From: JALHUB01 sp050010555
Lineage (GTDB): Bacteria; Chloroflexota; Dehalococcoidia; DSTF01; JALHUB01
DNA: 37,340 bases
Direction: 5' to 3'
NCBI GenBank assembly: GCA_050010555.1
Contig: JBEKKV010000017.1
Location: 1 to 37,340, forward strand
Position 1 is the first letter of the stretch. Each line of letters opens with the position of its first letter. Shown here one piece after another: positions 8,770-17,415 of this stretch. The notes under the pieces are model-generated. The model made no database searches and was not told where the DNA came from. It saw only the letters and a list, made by a program, of their open reading frames with translations. The position numbers and the translations under genes were made by a program.

Positions 8770-10551
8770 ATGCCGGAAGCTGAAGTTCAGACGCAGCAGG
8801 ACGCCGCCGCCGAGCCCGGCATAGCCCGGGAGATACGCGCGCGCTTCCCGAACGCCGCTTTCACCATACAGCAGACCCGCGATGACATAACGACTGTCTG
8901 GACGGAGAAGGAAGACATCGTTCCTGTGCTGCGCTTTCTCAAGTCGGAGGCGGCTCGGCCTTACGCGCAGCTCTACGACCTGACGGCGATCGACGAGCGC
9001 ATACGCACGCACCGCGAGGGCCAGCCAGAGAGCGACTTCACGGTCGTGTACCACCTCATATCTTATGAACGCAACGAGGACGTGCGGCTGAAGGTGGCGC
9101 TCAACGAGGACAAGCCTTCGCTGCCCAGCGCCGTAGACGTCTTCCCGAACGCCAACTGGTACGAGCGCGAGGCCTGGGACATGTTCGGCGTGGTCTTCGA
9201 TGGGCATCCGAACCTGCGCCGCATCCTGATGCCGAACACGTGGAAGGGCCATCCGCTGCGCAAGGACCACCCCGCGCGGGCGACGGAGATGCCGCCGTTC
9301 AGCCTTTCGGACGCGCAGGAGGAGGAGGAGCAGAAGGCGATGCAGTTCCGCCCCGAGGACTGGGGCATGAAGCGTCAGACTGAGGACGCCGACCTCATCT
9401 TCCTCAATTTGGGGCCGCAGCATCCCGGAACGCACGGAGTGCTGCGCGTCGTTCTGCAGCTTGACGGCGAGCGCGTCGTCGATGCCGTGCCGGACATCGG
9501 CTACCACCATCGCGGCGCCGAGAAGATGGGCGAGCGGCAGTCCTGGCACAGCTACATTCCCTACACCGACCGCGTCGAGTATCTCGGCGGCGTGATGAAC
9601 AACCTGCCTTACGTGCTCGCCGTCGAGAAGCTGGCGGGCATTGAGGTGCCGGACCGCGTGAAGGTCATCCGCGTCATGATGTGCGAGCTTTTTCGCATCA
9701 TGAGCCATCTCGTGTGGTGGGGAACCTTCGCCGGCGACGTGGGCGCCCTGTCGCCCGTCTTCTACATGTTCAGCGACCGCGAGCGCGCCTTCGGGATCGT
9801 CGAATCGGTCTGCGGCGGGCGAATGCATCCGAGCTGGTTCCGCATCGGCGGCGTGGCGCATGACCTGCCGGACGGCTGGGAGCCGATGATGAGGGACTTC
9901 GTGGCCCTGCTGCCGCCGCACCTCAAGGAGTGGGACGACCTGGTGATGAAGAACCCGATCTTCAAGGCGCGCACGCAGGGGATCGGGGCGTACACGCTGC
10001 GCGACGCCATGGACTGGGGCGTGACCGGCCCGGGCCTGCGCGCCTGCGGCTTCGAGTGGGACTGGCGCAAGAACCGTCCTTATTCGGGCTATGAGCGGTT
10101 CGATTTCGAGATCCCGACGGCGACTAACGGCGACTGCTACGACCGCGCCGTCATTCGCGTCGAGGAGATTCGGCAGAGTCTGCGGATCATCCAGCAGTGC
10201 ATCGACAATATGCCTTCCGGTTCGTACAAGTCGGACCATCCGCTGGCGACGCCGCCGCGCAAAGACCGCACGATGCACGACATCGAGACGCTGATCACGC
10301 ACTTCGTCAACGTGGCCTGGGGTCCGGTGATACCGCCGGGCGAGGCTGCGGTGGGCGTCGAGGCGACGAAGGGGAACAACACGTATTACCTGATCAGCGA
10401 CGGCAACACGATGTCGTATCGCACGCGCATCCGGACGCCGACGTTCCCGCACATGCAGATGGTGCCGCTGATGTCGCGCGGTGCCCTGATCCCGGACGTG
10501 ATGGCGATACTGGGCAGCATCGACTACGTGCTTTCGGACGTGGACCGCTGA
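8770..10551 (+). CDS. nuoCD: NADH-quinone oxidoreductase subunit C/D fusion
   Basis: A 593-residue fused NuoC and NuoD, the architecture of E. coli NuoCD. Residues about 20-185 are NuoC (30-kDa subunit), including the signature run from NANWYEREAWDMFGV to HPLRKDHP. A charged linker (DAQEEEEQKAMQ) follows, then NuoD (49-kDa subunit) from NLGPQHPGTHGVLR with GYHHRGAEKMGE and the C-terminal SIDYVLSDVDR. NuoD forms the quinone pocket with NuoB. The ATG at 8770, 11 bases after the nuoB stop, is chosen because the frame upstream of it runs through the 3' part of nuoB and does not resemble NuoC. Confidence 0.96.
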   Translation: MPEAEVQTQQDAAAEPGIAREIRARFPNAAFTIQQTRDDITTVWTEKEDIVPVLRFLKSEAARPYAQLYDLTAIDERIRTHREGQPESDFTVVYHLISYERNEDVRLKVALNEDKPSLPSAVDVFPNANWYEREAWDMFGVVFDGHPNLRRILMPNTWKGHPLRKDHPARATEMPPFSLSDAQEEEEQKAMQFRPEDWGMKRQTEDADLIFLNLGPQHPGTHGVLRVVLQLDGERVVDAVPDIGYHHRGAEKMGERQSWHSYIPYTDRVEYLGGVMNNLPYVLAVEKLAGIEVPDRVKVIRVMMCELFRIMSHLVWWGTFAGDVGALSPVFYMFSDRERAFGIVESVCGGRMHPSWFRIGGVAHDLPDGWEPMMRDFVALLPPHLKEWDDLVMKNPIFKARTQGIGAYTLRDAMDWGVTGPGLRACGFEWDWRKNRPYSGYERFDFEIPTATNGDCYDRAVIRVEEIRQSLRIIQQCIDNMPSGSYKSDHPLATPPRKDRTMHDIETLITHFVNVAWGPVIPPGEAAVGVEATKGNNTYYLISDGNTMSYRTRIRTPTFPHMQMVPLMSRGALIPDVMAILGSIDYVLSDVDR

Positions 10552-10560
10552 GGTGAGGAC

Positions 10561-11025
10561 TTGCTGACGCAGGAAGAGCGAGAGGAGATAGACGCCGCGG
10601 TGGCGATGTCGGGGCGAAACCGCGCCGCCAGCATCGACGCCATGATGTCGGTGCAGCAGCATCGCGGCTGGCTCTCCGACGAGACGTTGGCGGATATCGC
10701 CGAATACCTGCGCCTGTCGCCGGCGGAGCTCGACTCCGTGGCTACGTTCTATAACCTGATCTTTCGGCAGCCGGTCGGGCGGCACGTCATCATGGTTTGC
10801 GATAGTGTGAGCTGCTGGCTTTTGGACTACGAGACGCTGCTCGATCACCTGAAGTCGCGCTTGGGCGTCGAAGTCGGCGGGACGACGGAGGACGGGCGGT
10901 TCACGCTGCTGACGACGGTCTGCCTGGGAGCGTGCGACCTGGCGCCGGTGATGATGGTAGACGGGACGCAGTACGGAAACCTGACGCCGGAGAAGATCGA
11001 CGCGATCCTCGGGGAGTGCAAGTGA
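10561..11025 (+). CDS. nuoE: NADH-quinone oxidoreductase subunit E
   Basis: A 154-residue 24-kDa-type subunit of the NADH-oxidising module. Ligands of its 2Fe-2S cluster (N1a) are present as C80, C85, C121 and C125, in VCDSVSC and CLGAC. The TTG start at 10561 follows AGGTGAGG closely and gives the normal N-terminal length. The stop overlaps nuoF by one base (TGATG). Confidence 0.94.
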   Translation: MLTQEEREEIDAAVAMSGRNRAASIDAMMSVQQHRGWLSDETLADIAEYLRLSPAELDSVATFYNLIFRQPVGRHVIMVCDSVSCWLLDYETLLDHLKSRLGVEVGGTTEDGRFTLLTTVCLGACDLAPVMMVDGTQYGNLTPEKIDAILGECK

Positions 11026-12299
11026 TGGAGGAGAAGCCGCTGACCGGTCGCATCCGTCCCGGCGAAGGCCCCGTCAGCCTCGCTGAGTACGAGCGCACGG
11101 GCGGCTATCAGGGCCTGCGCAAGGCGCTCAAGATGCCGCCAAGCGATGTCATCGAGATGGTGAAGGCGTCGACTCTCAAAGGACGCGGCGGCGCCGGCTT
11201 CGCGACCGGCATGAAGTGGAGCTTCATCCCCGCGGGCGCGGATGCGCCGAAGCCCAAGTACGTCCTTGCCAACGGCGATGAGATGGAGCCGGGCACGTTT
11301 AAGGACCGCATCCTGATGGAGGGCGACCCGCACATGCTCATCGAAGGCATGGTCATCGCCGGCTGGGCCATCGAGGCGGAAGCGGCCTACATCTTCTTGC
11401 GGCGCGAATACGGGCCGTCGGCTGACGCCCTCAAGAAGGCCATCGCCGAGGCGTACGCCGCCGGCTATCTGGGGAAGAACATCCTCGGCTCCGGCCTCAA
11501 CCTGGAGCTGCACCTTCACCTCAGCGCCGGACGCTACATGTGCGGCGAGGAGACGGGGCTGATCAACTCGCTGGAGGGCAAGCGCGCGAACCCGCGCGAC
11601 AAACCGCCGTTTCCCGCGGTCGTCGGCCTCTGGGGCAAGCCGACCACCGTCAACAACGTCGAGACGTTCTGCAACGTGCCGCATATCATCGACAAGGGCG
11701 CGGAGTGGTATCTCGGCCTTAGCAAGACGAAGGACGGGGGCACGAAGCTCTACGGCGTCAGCGGCAGGGTAAAGCGCCCGGGCTGTTGGGAGCTGCCGAT
11801 GGGTACGACGATGCGCGAGCTTCTGGAAGAGCACGCCGGCGGCATGCAGGAGGGATACAAGTTCCGCGCCTTGCTGCCGGGCGGCGCTTCGACGGACTTC
11901 CTCGTCGAAGAGCACCTGGACGTGCCGCTAGATTTCTCTTCGCTTCAGCAGTACAACAGCCGCATGGGCACCGGCACCATGATCGTCCTGGACGACAAGC
12001 GGTGCCCGATTGCGATGCAGGTCAACCTGCAGCACTTCTTCGCGCAGGAGTCGTGCGGCTGGTGTACGCCCTGCTGGGGCGGGCTGCAGTGGGCAGAGCA
12101 CGCGCTGCGCAAGATCGAGGAGGGGCGCGGCACGCCGGGAGACATCGAGGTGCTAGAGGAGACGACACGTCGGCTGCGACCGGGCAACACGTTCTGCGCG
12201 TTGGGGCCCGGCGCGGCGGAGCCGCTCCAGAGCGCGCTGGTGCACTTCCGCGACGATTTCGAGCAGCACGTTCGCGAGCAACGCTGTCCGTGGAAATGA
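11025..12299 (+). CDS. nuoF: NADH-quinone oxidoreductase subunit F (NADH/FMN binding)
   Basis: A 424-residue subunit that binds NADH and FMN and carries cluster N3. Visible are the FMN/NADH glycine-rich loop KGRGGAGFATGMKWSF, the GEETGLINSLEG motif, and the 4Fe-4S ligands in ESCGWCTPC near residues 344-352, with a fourth cysteine in NTFCALG. ATG 11025 overlaps the nuoE stop; GTG 11022 directly before is an in-frame alternative. The longer upstream frame lies inside nuoE and is not NuoF sequence. Confidence 0.95.
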   Translation: MEEKPLTGRIRPGEGPVSLAEYERTGGYQGLRKALKMPPSDVIEMVKASTLKGRGGAGFATGMKWSFIPAGADAPKPKYVLANGDEMEPGTFKDRILMEGDPHMLIEGMVIAGWAIEAEAAYIFLRREYGPSADALKKAIAEAYAAGYLGKNILGSGLNLELHLHLSAGRYMCGEETGLINSLEGKRANPRDKPPFPAVVGLWGKPTTVNNVETFCNVPHIIDKGAEWYLGLSKTKDGGTKLYGVSGRVKRPGCWELPMGTTMRELLEEHAGGMQEGYKFRALLPGGASTDFLVEEHLDVPLDFSSLQQYNSRMGTGTMIVLDDKRCPIAMQVNLQHFFAQESCGWCTPCWGGLQWAEHALRKIEEGRGTPGDIEVLEETTRRLRPGNTFCALGPGAAEPLQSALVHFRDDFEQHVREQRCPWK

Positions 12300-12300
12300 T

Positions 12301-15009
12301 ATGGCGAAGATAATAGTCGACGAGCGCGAGTACGAAGTCAAAGATGGGCAGAACATGCTCCAGGCGGCGCTGTCCGTGGGGCTGGACATCCCGTACTTCT
12401 GCTGGCATCCGGCGCTCGGGTCCATCGGCGCCTGCCGGCAGTGCGCTGTGCGCATCTTCCGCGACGCGAACGACACGCGAGGCAGACTCGTGATGTCGTG
12501 CATGACGCCCGCCCTCGAGGGCACGCGCATCTCCATCGAGGACGCTGAGGTGCGCGACTTCCGAGAAGGCATTATCGAACTTCTTATGACCAATCATCCG
12601 CACGACTGCCCGGTGTGCGACGAGGGCGGCGAGTGCCATCTGCAGGACATGACGGTGCTCACCGGCCACAACTATCGTCGCTACGACGGCAAGAAGCGCA
12701 CTTTCCGCAACCAAGACCTGGGGCCGCTGGTGAACCACGAGATGAACCGCTGCATCCAGTGCTATCGCTGCGTGCGCTTCTACCGGGATTACGCCGGCGG
12801 CCGCGATTTCGATGTCTTCGGCAGTCGCAGCCGTGTCTACTACGGCCGTCAGTACGACGGCGTGCTGGAGTGCGAGTTCAGCGGCAACCTGGTGGAGGTC
12901 TGCCCGACGGGCGTCTTCACCGACAAGACGCTAAAGGCGCACTACACGCGCAAGTGGGACCTCCAGACCGCGCCGTCGGTGTGCGTGCACTGCGGCGTCG
13001 GCTGCAACAGCATTGCGGGCGAGCGCTACGGCACGCTCCGCCGCATCTACAATCGCTACAACGGCGAAGTGAACGGCTACTTCCTCTGCGACCGCGGCCG
13101 TTTCGGCTACGAGTTCGTCAATGATAGTCGACGGCTGCGCAGTCCGCTTCTGCGAGAGGGAATGGCGGTTGAGAGAGGCGAGGCGCTGGCTACGGCAGCC
13201 GCGGCGCTCAAGGACGGGAAGCGCGTTATCGGCATCGGCTCGCCGCGGGCGTCGCTGGAGGCGAACTTCGCGCTGCGGACGCTCGTTGGGGCCGAGAACT
13301 TCTACGCCGGCGTCTCGGCACAGGAGCAAGAGCTCAGCCGGCTCACACTCGACATAATGCGCGGCGGCCCGCGCTCGCCCTCGCTGGCCGAGGTCGGGCG
13401 CTCTGACGCCGCTTTCGTCCTCGGTGAAGACGTTACGCAGACCGCGCCGATGGTTGCGCTGGCGCTCCGGCAGTCGCAGAAGCGGGCGCCCATGCGCGAA
13501 GCGGACAAGCTGCGCGTGTGTGAATGGGACGCCATGGGTGTGCGCAACTCGACGCAGGACGCGCGGGGGCCGCTCTACGTTGCGGCGACGCAGGGGACGC
13601 GGCTGGATGAGGTGGCGACACGAAGCTATCAGGGCTCGCCGGAGGAGCTGGCGCGGCTTGGATTCGCCGTCGCACATGCCATCGACGACGCCGCGCCCGC
13701 CGTGGCTGGGCTCCCGGCGGACGTTGCGGCGCTGGCGGCCGAAATCGCGACGTCGCTGGTCGCTGCTGAGACGCCGGTGGTTGTCAGCGGCGGTGGATGC
13801 AGCAACGCCGACGTGCTGCGCGGGGCCGCGAACGTCGCCCGGGCGCTGCGACGCAAGGGGCGTCCAGTCAAGCTCTGTCTCACTTCGCCGGAGAGCAACA
13901 GCCTCGGCCTTGCGCTGCTCGACGGGGGAAGCCTGGCGGGCGCGCTAACGGGCGCCGCACCGGACGTCGCTATCGTACTGGAGAACGACCTTTATCGACG
14001 CGCCGACGCGGCTTCCGTCGATTCCTTCCTCACTGGCGCCAAGCATGTCATCGTCGTCGACCACAGCGCGAACGCCACGACCACGCGCGGCGAGGTGGTG
14101 TTGCCCGCGGCGACCTTCGCGGAGAGCGACGGCACTCTCGTGAACAACGAGGGCCGGGCGCAACGCTCCTACCAGGTTTACCCACCGCCCGGCGAGGTGT
14201 CGGAGAGCTGGCGCTGGCTGCGCGACCTTGCGCTGGAAGCCGGGCGCCGCGAGTTCGAAGCGTGGGCGAATATCGACGCGGTCGGCGCTGCGCTGGCGAC
14301 GGCGATGCCTTTCTTCGCGTGCATCACGGAGATTGCGCCGCCGGCCGACTTCCGCATCGTCGGAAGGCCGATCGCGCGGCAGTCCGGGCGCTACAGCGGC
14401 CGCACGGCGATGAACGCCAATATCAACGTCAGTGAGTCGCCGCCGCCGGAGGACGGCGATTCGCCGTTCGTGTTCTCAATGGAAGGCTACCAGGGACAGC
14501 CGCCATCGCCGCTGATTCCGCGATTCTGGGCGCCCGGCTGGAACTCCGTGCAGTCGCTGAACAAGTTTCAGGAGGAGATCGGCGGCCCGCTGCGCGGCGG
14601 TGACCCGGGACGTCGGCTCATCGAGGCGCCGGAGAGCGGCGAAGCGGCCTACTACGTCGACGTTCCCGAGGCGAGCGCGCCCCCTGCCGGCCAGTATCGC
14701 CTGGTTGCGGCGCACCACATCTTCGGGTCGGAGGAACTGAGTGCGATGGCGCCCGGAATCGCGAAGCTTTCGCCGCAGCCTTACGCCGGCCTCACCGCCG
14801 AAGACGCGAAAGAGGCGTCGCTGGAGCCCGGCCAGGAGGTGGCAGTGGCGCTGGAAGGCCGAACGCTGCGTCTGCCGGTGCGCGTTGTCGCCGGACTGCC
14901 GGAGGGCACCGTGGCGCTGCCGGTTGGGCTGACGGGGATGGCCTGGCTGAAGCTGCCGGCCTGGGGCGAGCTGAAGGGCCTCAGCAGCGAGAAGGGGGCG
15001 GCGCAGTGA
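12301..15009 (+). CDS. nuoG: NADH-quinone oxidoreductase subunit G
   Basis: A 902-residue large iron-sulfur subunit. The N-terminal 2Fe-2S domain shows CWHPALGSIGACRQC; then a His-Cys cluster site (HDCPVCDEGGEC) and a 4Fe-4S site (CIQCYRCVRF). A further CVHCGVGC plus a later cysteine (FLCDRGR) would bind the extra N7 cluster known from E. coli and Thermus NuoG. The remainder is a degenerate molybdopterin-oxidoreductase-like domain with a C-terminal extension similar in size to E. coli's. It starts one base after nuoF and overlaps nuoH by GTGA. Confidence 0.95.
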   Translation: MAKIIVDEREYEVKDGQNMLQAALSVGLDIPYFCWHPALGSIGACRQCAVRIFRDANDTRGRLVMSCMTPALEGTRISIEDAEVRDFREGIIELLMTNHPHDCPVCDEGGECHLQDMTVLTGHNYRRYDGKKRTFRNQDLGPLVNHEMNRCIQCYRCVRFYRDYAGGRDFDVFGSRSRVYYGRQYDGVLECEFSGNLVEVCPTGVFTDKTLKAHYTRKWDLQTAPSVCVHCGVGCNSIAGERYGTLRRIYNRYNGEVNGYFLCDRGRFGYEFVNDSRRLRSPLLREGMAVERGEALATAAAALKDGKRVIGIGSPRASLEANFALRTLVGAENFYAGVSAQEQELSRLTLDIMRGGPRSPSLAEVGRSDAAFVLGEDVTQTAPMVALALRQSQKRAPMREADKLRVCEWDAMGVRNSTQDARGPLYVAATQGTRLDEVATRSYQGSPEELARLGFAVAHAIDDAAPAVAGLPADVAALAAEIATSLVAAETPVVVSGGGCSNADVLRGAANVARALRRKGRPVKLCLTSPESNSLGLALLDGGSLAGALTGAAPDVAIVLENDLYRRADAASVDSFLTGAKHVIVVDHSANATTTRGEVVLPAATFAESDGTLVNNEGRAQRSYQVYPPPGEVSESWRWLRDLALEAGRREFEAWANIDAVGAALATAMPFFACITEIAPPADFRIVGRPIARQSGRYSGRTAMNANINVSESPPPEDGDSPFVFSMEGYQGQPPSPLIPRFWAPGWNSVQSLNKFQEEIGGPLRGGDPGRRLIEAPESGEAAYYVDVPEASAPPAGQYRLVAAHHIFGSEELSAMAPGIAKLSPQPYAGLTAEDAKEASLEPGQEVAVALEGRTLRLPVRVVAGLPEGTVALPVGLTGMAWLKLPAWGELKGLSSEKGAAQ

Positions 15010-15959
15010 ACGACATCATTCGTTCGGTGCTGATCGTCTTCGGCGTGCTCTTCGTCGGACTCACGGTTGCCGCCATGTCCACCTGGCTGGAGCGTCGGAT
15101 GCTGGGCCTCTGGCAGGACCGCTACGGGCCGAACCGCGTGGGGCCGTTCGGGCTGCTCCAGGTAGCGGCGGACGCGATCAAGATGTTCACGAAAGAGGAC
15201 TGGATCCCGCCTTACGCCGACAAAGCCGTGTTCGTGCTGGCGCCGGCGGTCATTATGCTGGCGGTGCTGATGTCCTTCACCGTCATTCCCTTCTCGTCGA
15301 GCCTGAACATCATCGGCTTGAACGTGGGATTGCTGTTCTTCCTCGGCATGTCGTCGATGGGCGTGTACAGCATCGTTCTCGGCGGCTGGGCGTCGAACAA
15401 CAAGTACTCGCTGCTCGGCGGCCTGCGGGCATCGGCGCAGATGCTTAGCTATGAGGTGTTCATGGGCCTCTCGATAACCGGCGTCGTCATGCTTGCCGGC
15501 TCGTTCGACCTGCGGGTGATAGTCGAATCGCAGAAGGCGGTCTGGTACTGCGTGCCGCAGGTGCTGGGGTTCGTGGTGTTCATGGTCGCGGGCGTCGCGG
15601 AGACCCGGCGCGTCCCGTTCGACCTGCCGGAGGCGGACAGCGAGATCGTCGCGGGCTTCCACTCGGAGTATTCGGCGATGAAGTTCGGGATGTTCTTCGT
15701 CGGCGAGTACCTGGGCGTGGCGCTCATCTCGGTCATGGTCGCGACGCTTTTCTTCGGTGGCTGGCGGGGTCCGCTGCTCTTCCCGCCGATGTGGCTGGCG
15801 CTAAAGATGTTCGTATTCATATGTTTCTTCATACTACTGCGCGCCACTCTGCCGCGGCTCCGCTACGACCAGCTCATGTCGTGGGGCTGGAAGGTGATGC
15901 TGCCGCTGGCGCTCTTGAACCTGCTGGCAACCGGCGCAATTCGGCTGGCGATGGGATAG
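15006..15959 (+). CDS. nuoH: NADH-quinone oxidoreductase subunit H
   Basis: A 317-residue membrane subunit with about eight transmembrane helices that joins the peripheral arm to the proton-pumping arm and shapes the quinone channel. Conserved features include the charged first loop (TWLERRMLGLWQDRYGPNRVG) around residues 20-40 and AETRRVPFDLPEADSEIVAG near 200, the family hallmark. The start is GTG at 15006, overlapping the nuoG stop by 4 bases. Confidence 0.95.
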   Translation: MNDIIRSVLIVFGVLFVGLTVAAMSTWLERRMLGLWQDRYGPNRVGPFGLLQVAADAIKMFTKEDWIPPYADKAVFVLAPAVIMLAVLMSFTVIPFSSSLNIIGLNVGLLFFLGMSSMGVYSIVLGGWASNNKYSLLGGLRASAQMLSYEVFMGLSITGVVMLAGSFDLRVIVESQKAVWYCVPQVLGFVVFMVAGVAETRRVPFDLPEADSEIVAGFHSEYSAMKFGMFFVGEYLGVALISVMVATLFFGGWRGPLLFPPMWLALKMFVFICFFILLRATLPRLRYDQLMSWGWKVMLPLALLNLLATGAIRLAMG

Positions 15960-15970
15960 GACGAAAGCGA

Positions 15971-16483
15971 ATGCTGGGGATACCGCAAGGGCTGTGGATC
16001 GTTTTCAAGCACGCTTTCCAGAAGCGCGTCACGATCCAGTACCCGGAGGAGAAGCCGTACCTGGCGCCGCGCTGGCGCGGACGCATCATCCTGTCACGGA
16101 TCAACGGCGAAGAGCGCTGCGTGGCCTGCTATCTTTGCGCCGCGGCCTGCCCGGTCGATTGCATCTCGCTGCAGGCGACGGAGAACGAGACGGGGCGTCG
16201 CTATCCGGCGTTCTTCCGGATCAACTTTTCGCGCTGCATCTTCTGCGGCATGTGCGAGGAAGCCTGCCCGACCTACGCAATCCAGCTCATCCCGGACTTC
16301 GAGATGAGCGAGTACGTGCGGCAGAACCTGGTCTACGAGAAGGAGGACCTTCTGATTAGCGGGCCGGGCAAGTATCCTGATCACGATTTTTACCGGGTCG
16401 CCGGGCTGGCGATCGGCGGCAAAGACAAAGGAGAGGCGGAGAACGAAGAGGCGCCGCGGGACGTGCGCACGCTTCTGCCGTGA
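15971..16483 (+). CDS. nuoI: NADH-quinone oxidoreductase subunit I
   Basis: A 170-residue ferredoxin-like subunit of the peripheral arm that carries clusters N6a and N6b. The two CxxCxxCxxxCP motifs are complete: C50, C53, C56, C60 and C89, C92, C95, C99. ATG 15971 lies 11 bases after the nuoH stop, with a weak GAAAGCGA just upstream. The frame is open further back inside nuoH, but that stretch does not match NuoI. The C-terminal tail is acidic and not conserved. Confidence 0.95.
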   Translation: MLGIPQGLWIVFKHAFQKRVTIQYPEEKPYLAPRWRGRIILSRINGEERCVACYLCAAACPVDCISLQATENETGRRYPAFFRINFSRCIFCGMCEEACPTYAIQLIPDFEMSEYVRQNLVYEKEDLLISGPGKYPDHDFYRVAGLAIGGKDKGEAENEEAPRDVRTLLP

Positions 16484-16498
16484 GGCTTCGAGGCTAAT

Positions 16499-17089
16499 AT
16501 GAACGCTGTCTATTACATATCATCGGTGGTGGCGGTCATCGCCACGGCCGCCGCGATTACCGGCCTCAACCCCGTGCACTCGCTGCTGTACCTGATCGTA
16601 TCGTTCCTGGCGGTGGCGCTCGTGTTCTTCACGCTCGGCGCGCCAGTCATCGCAGCGCTGGAAGTGATCATTTATGCCGGCGCAATCATCGTGCTGTTCA
16701 TCTTCGTCGTCATGATACTGAACATCGGCAACGAAGCCGTGGAGCAGGAGAAGCGCTGGACGGTGGGGAAAGCGTGGATAGGGCCCGGCGCCCTGGCCTT
16801 TGTGCTCATCGCCGAGGTCGTGTACGTGCTCTTCCAGAACACCAGCCACCTAACGAACGGGAGTCCGATCCAGCCAAGCGAGCTCGGCGCCACGCTCTTC
16901 GGCCCTTACATGCTGGGAGTGGAGCTGGCATCGATGGTGCTGCTCGCCGGCCTGATCGGCGCCTATCACCTCGGGCGGCGTCGCCAGCCCGACGAGACGC
17001 AACAGAAGCGCGAGGAGCCTGCGACGGGCAAGGGAGCCGGCGGCGGACCCGCGCCGAAGGAGCCGGTGGATGCGAGCGTCGGGCACTAG
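16499..17089 (+). CDS. nuoJ: NADH-quinone oxidoreductase subunit J
   Basis: A 196-residue membrane subunit with five predicted helices. The third contains the conserved EVIIYAGAIIVLFIFVVM region, including the pi-bulge glycine typical of NuoJ. A hydrophilic tail of about 35 residues rich in Gly, Pro, Glu and Lys follows the last helix, longer than in many homologues. It lies 15 bases after nuoI and 16 bases before nuoK. Confidence 0.93.
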   Translation: MNAVYYISSVVAVIATAAAITGLNPVHSLLYLIVSFLAVALVFFTLGAPVIAALEVIIYAGAIIVLFIFVVMILNIGNEAVEQEKRWTVGKAWIGPGALAFVLIAEVVYVLFQNTSHLTNGSPIQPSELGATLFGPYMLGVELASMVLLAGLIGAYHLGRRRQPDETQQKREEPATGKGAGGGPAPKEPVDASVGH

Positions 17090-17105
17090 GCGGAGGGAGG
17101 ACTGA

Positions 17106-17414
17106 ATGGCGTCCATACCGATGGAACAGGGACTTGTCCTGGCGGCGGTGCTCTTCACCCTCGGCCTGATCGGCGTGCTCGTGCGACGCAACATCATCTT
17201 CGTGCTGCTGTCGCTGGAGGTGATGCTGAACGCTTCCGGGCTGGCTTTCATCGTTGCCGGCTATCGCTGGTCGCAGCCGGACGGCCAGATCCTGTTCCTG
17301 TTCGTCCTGACGATGGCGGCGGCGGAGGTTTCGGTGGGCTTGGCGCTGGTGCTACAGCTCCACCGCCTGTTCAAGACGCTCGACATCGACGTTGCCAGCA
17401 GAATGAGAGGCTGA
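17106..17414 (+). CDS. nuoK: NADH-quinone oxidoreductase subunit K
   Basis: A 102-residue, three-helix antiporter-like membrane subunit of complex I. The conserved membrane glutamates are in LLSLEVMLNASGL and in the AAAEVSVGLAL segment. GGAGGAC sits just before ATG 17106. One base separates its stop from the nuoL TTG. Confidence 0.94.
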   Translation: MASIPMEQGLVLAAVLFTLGLIGVLVRRNIIFVLLSLEVMLNASGLAFIVAGYRWSQPDGQILFLFVLTMAAAEVSVGLALVLQLHRLFKTLDIDVASRMRG

Positions 17415-17415
17415 T

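Noticed and set aside
8755..10848. Long open frame on the minus strand opposite nuoCD and nuoE
   Set aside because: It has no recognisable domain and is rich in Arg/His as expected for an antisense frame in GC-rich DNA; the plus strand has clear complex I genes.
10932..11024. Upstream extension of the nuoF frame
   Set aside because: It lies inside nuoE; the ATG at 11025 matches the nuoE stop and the family start.
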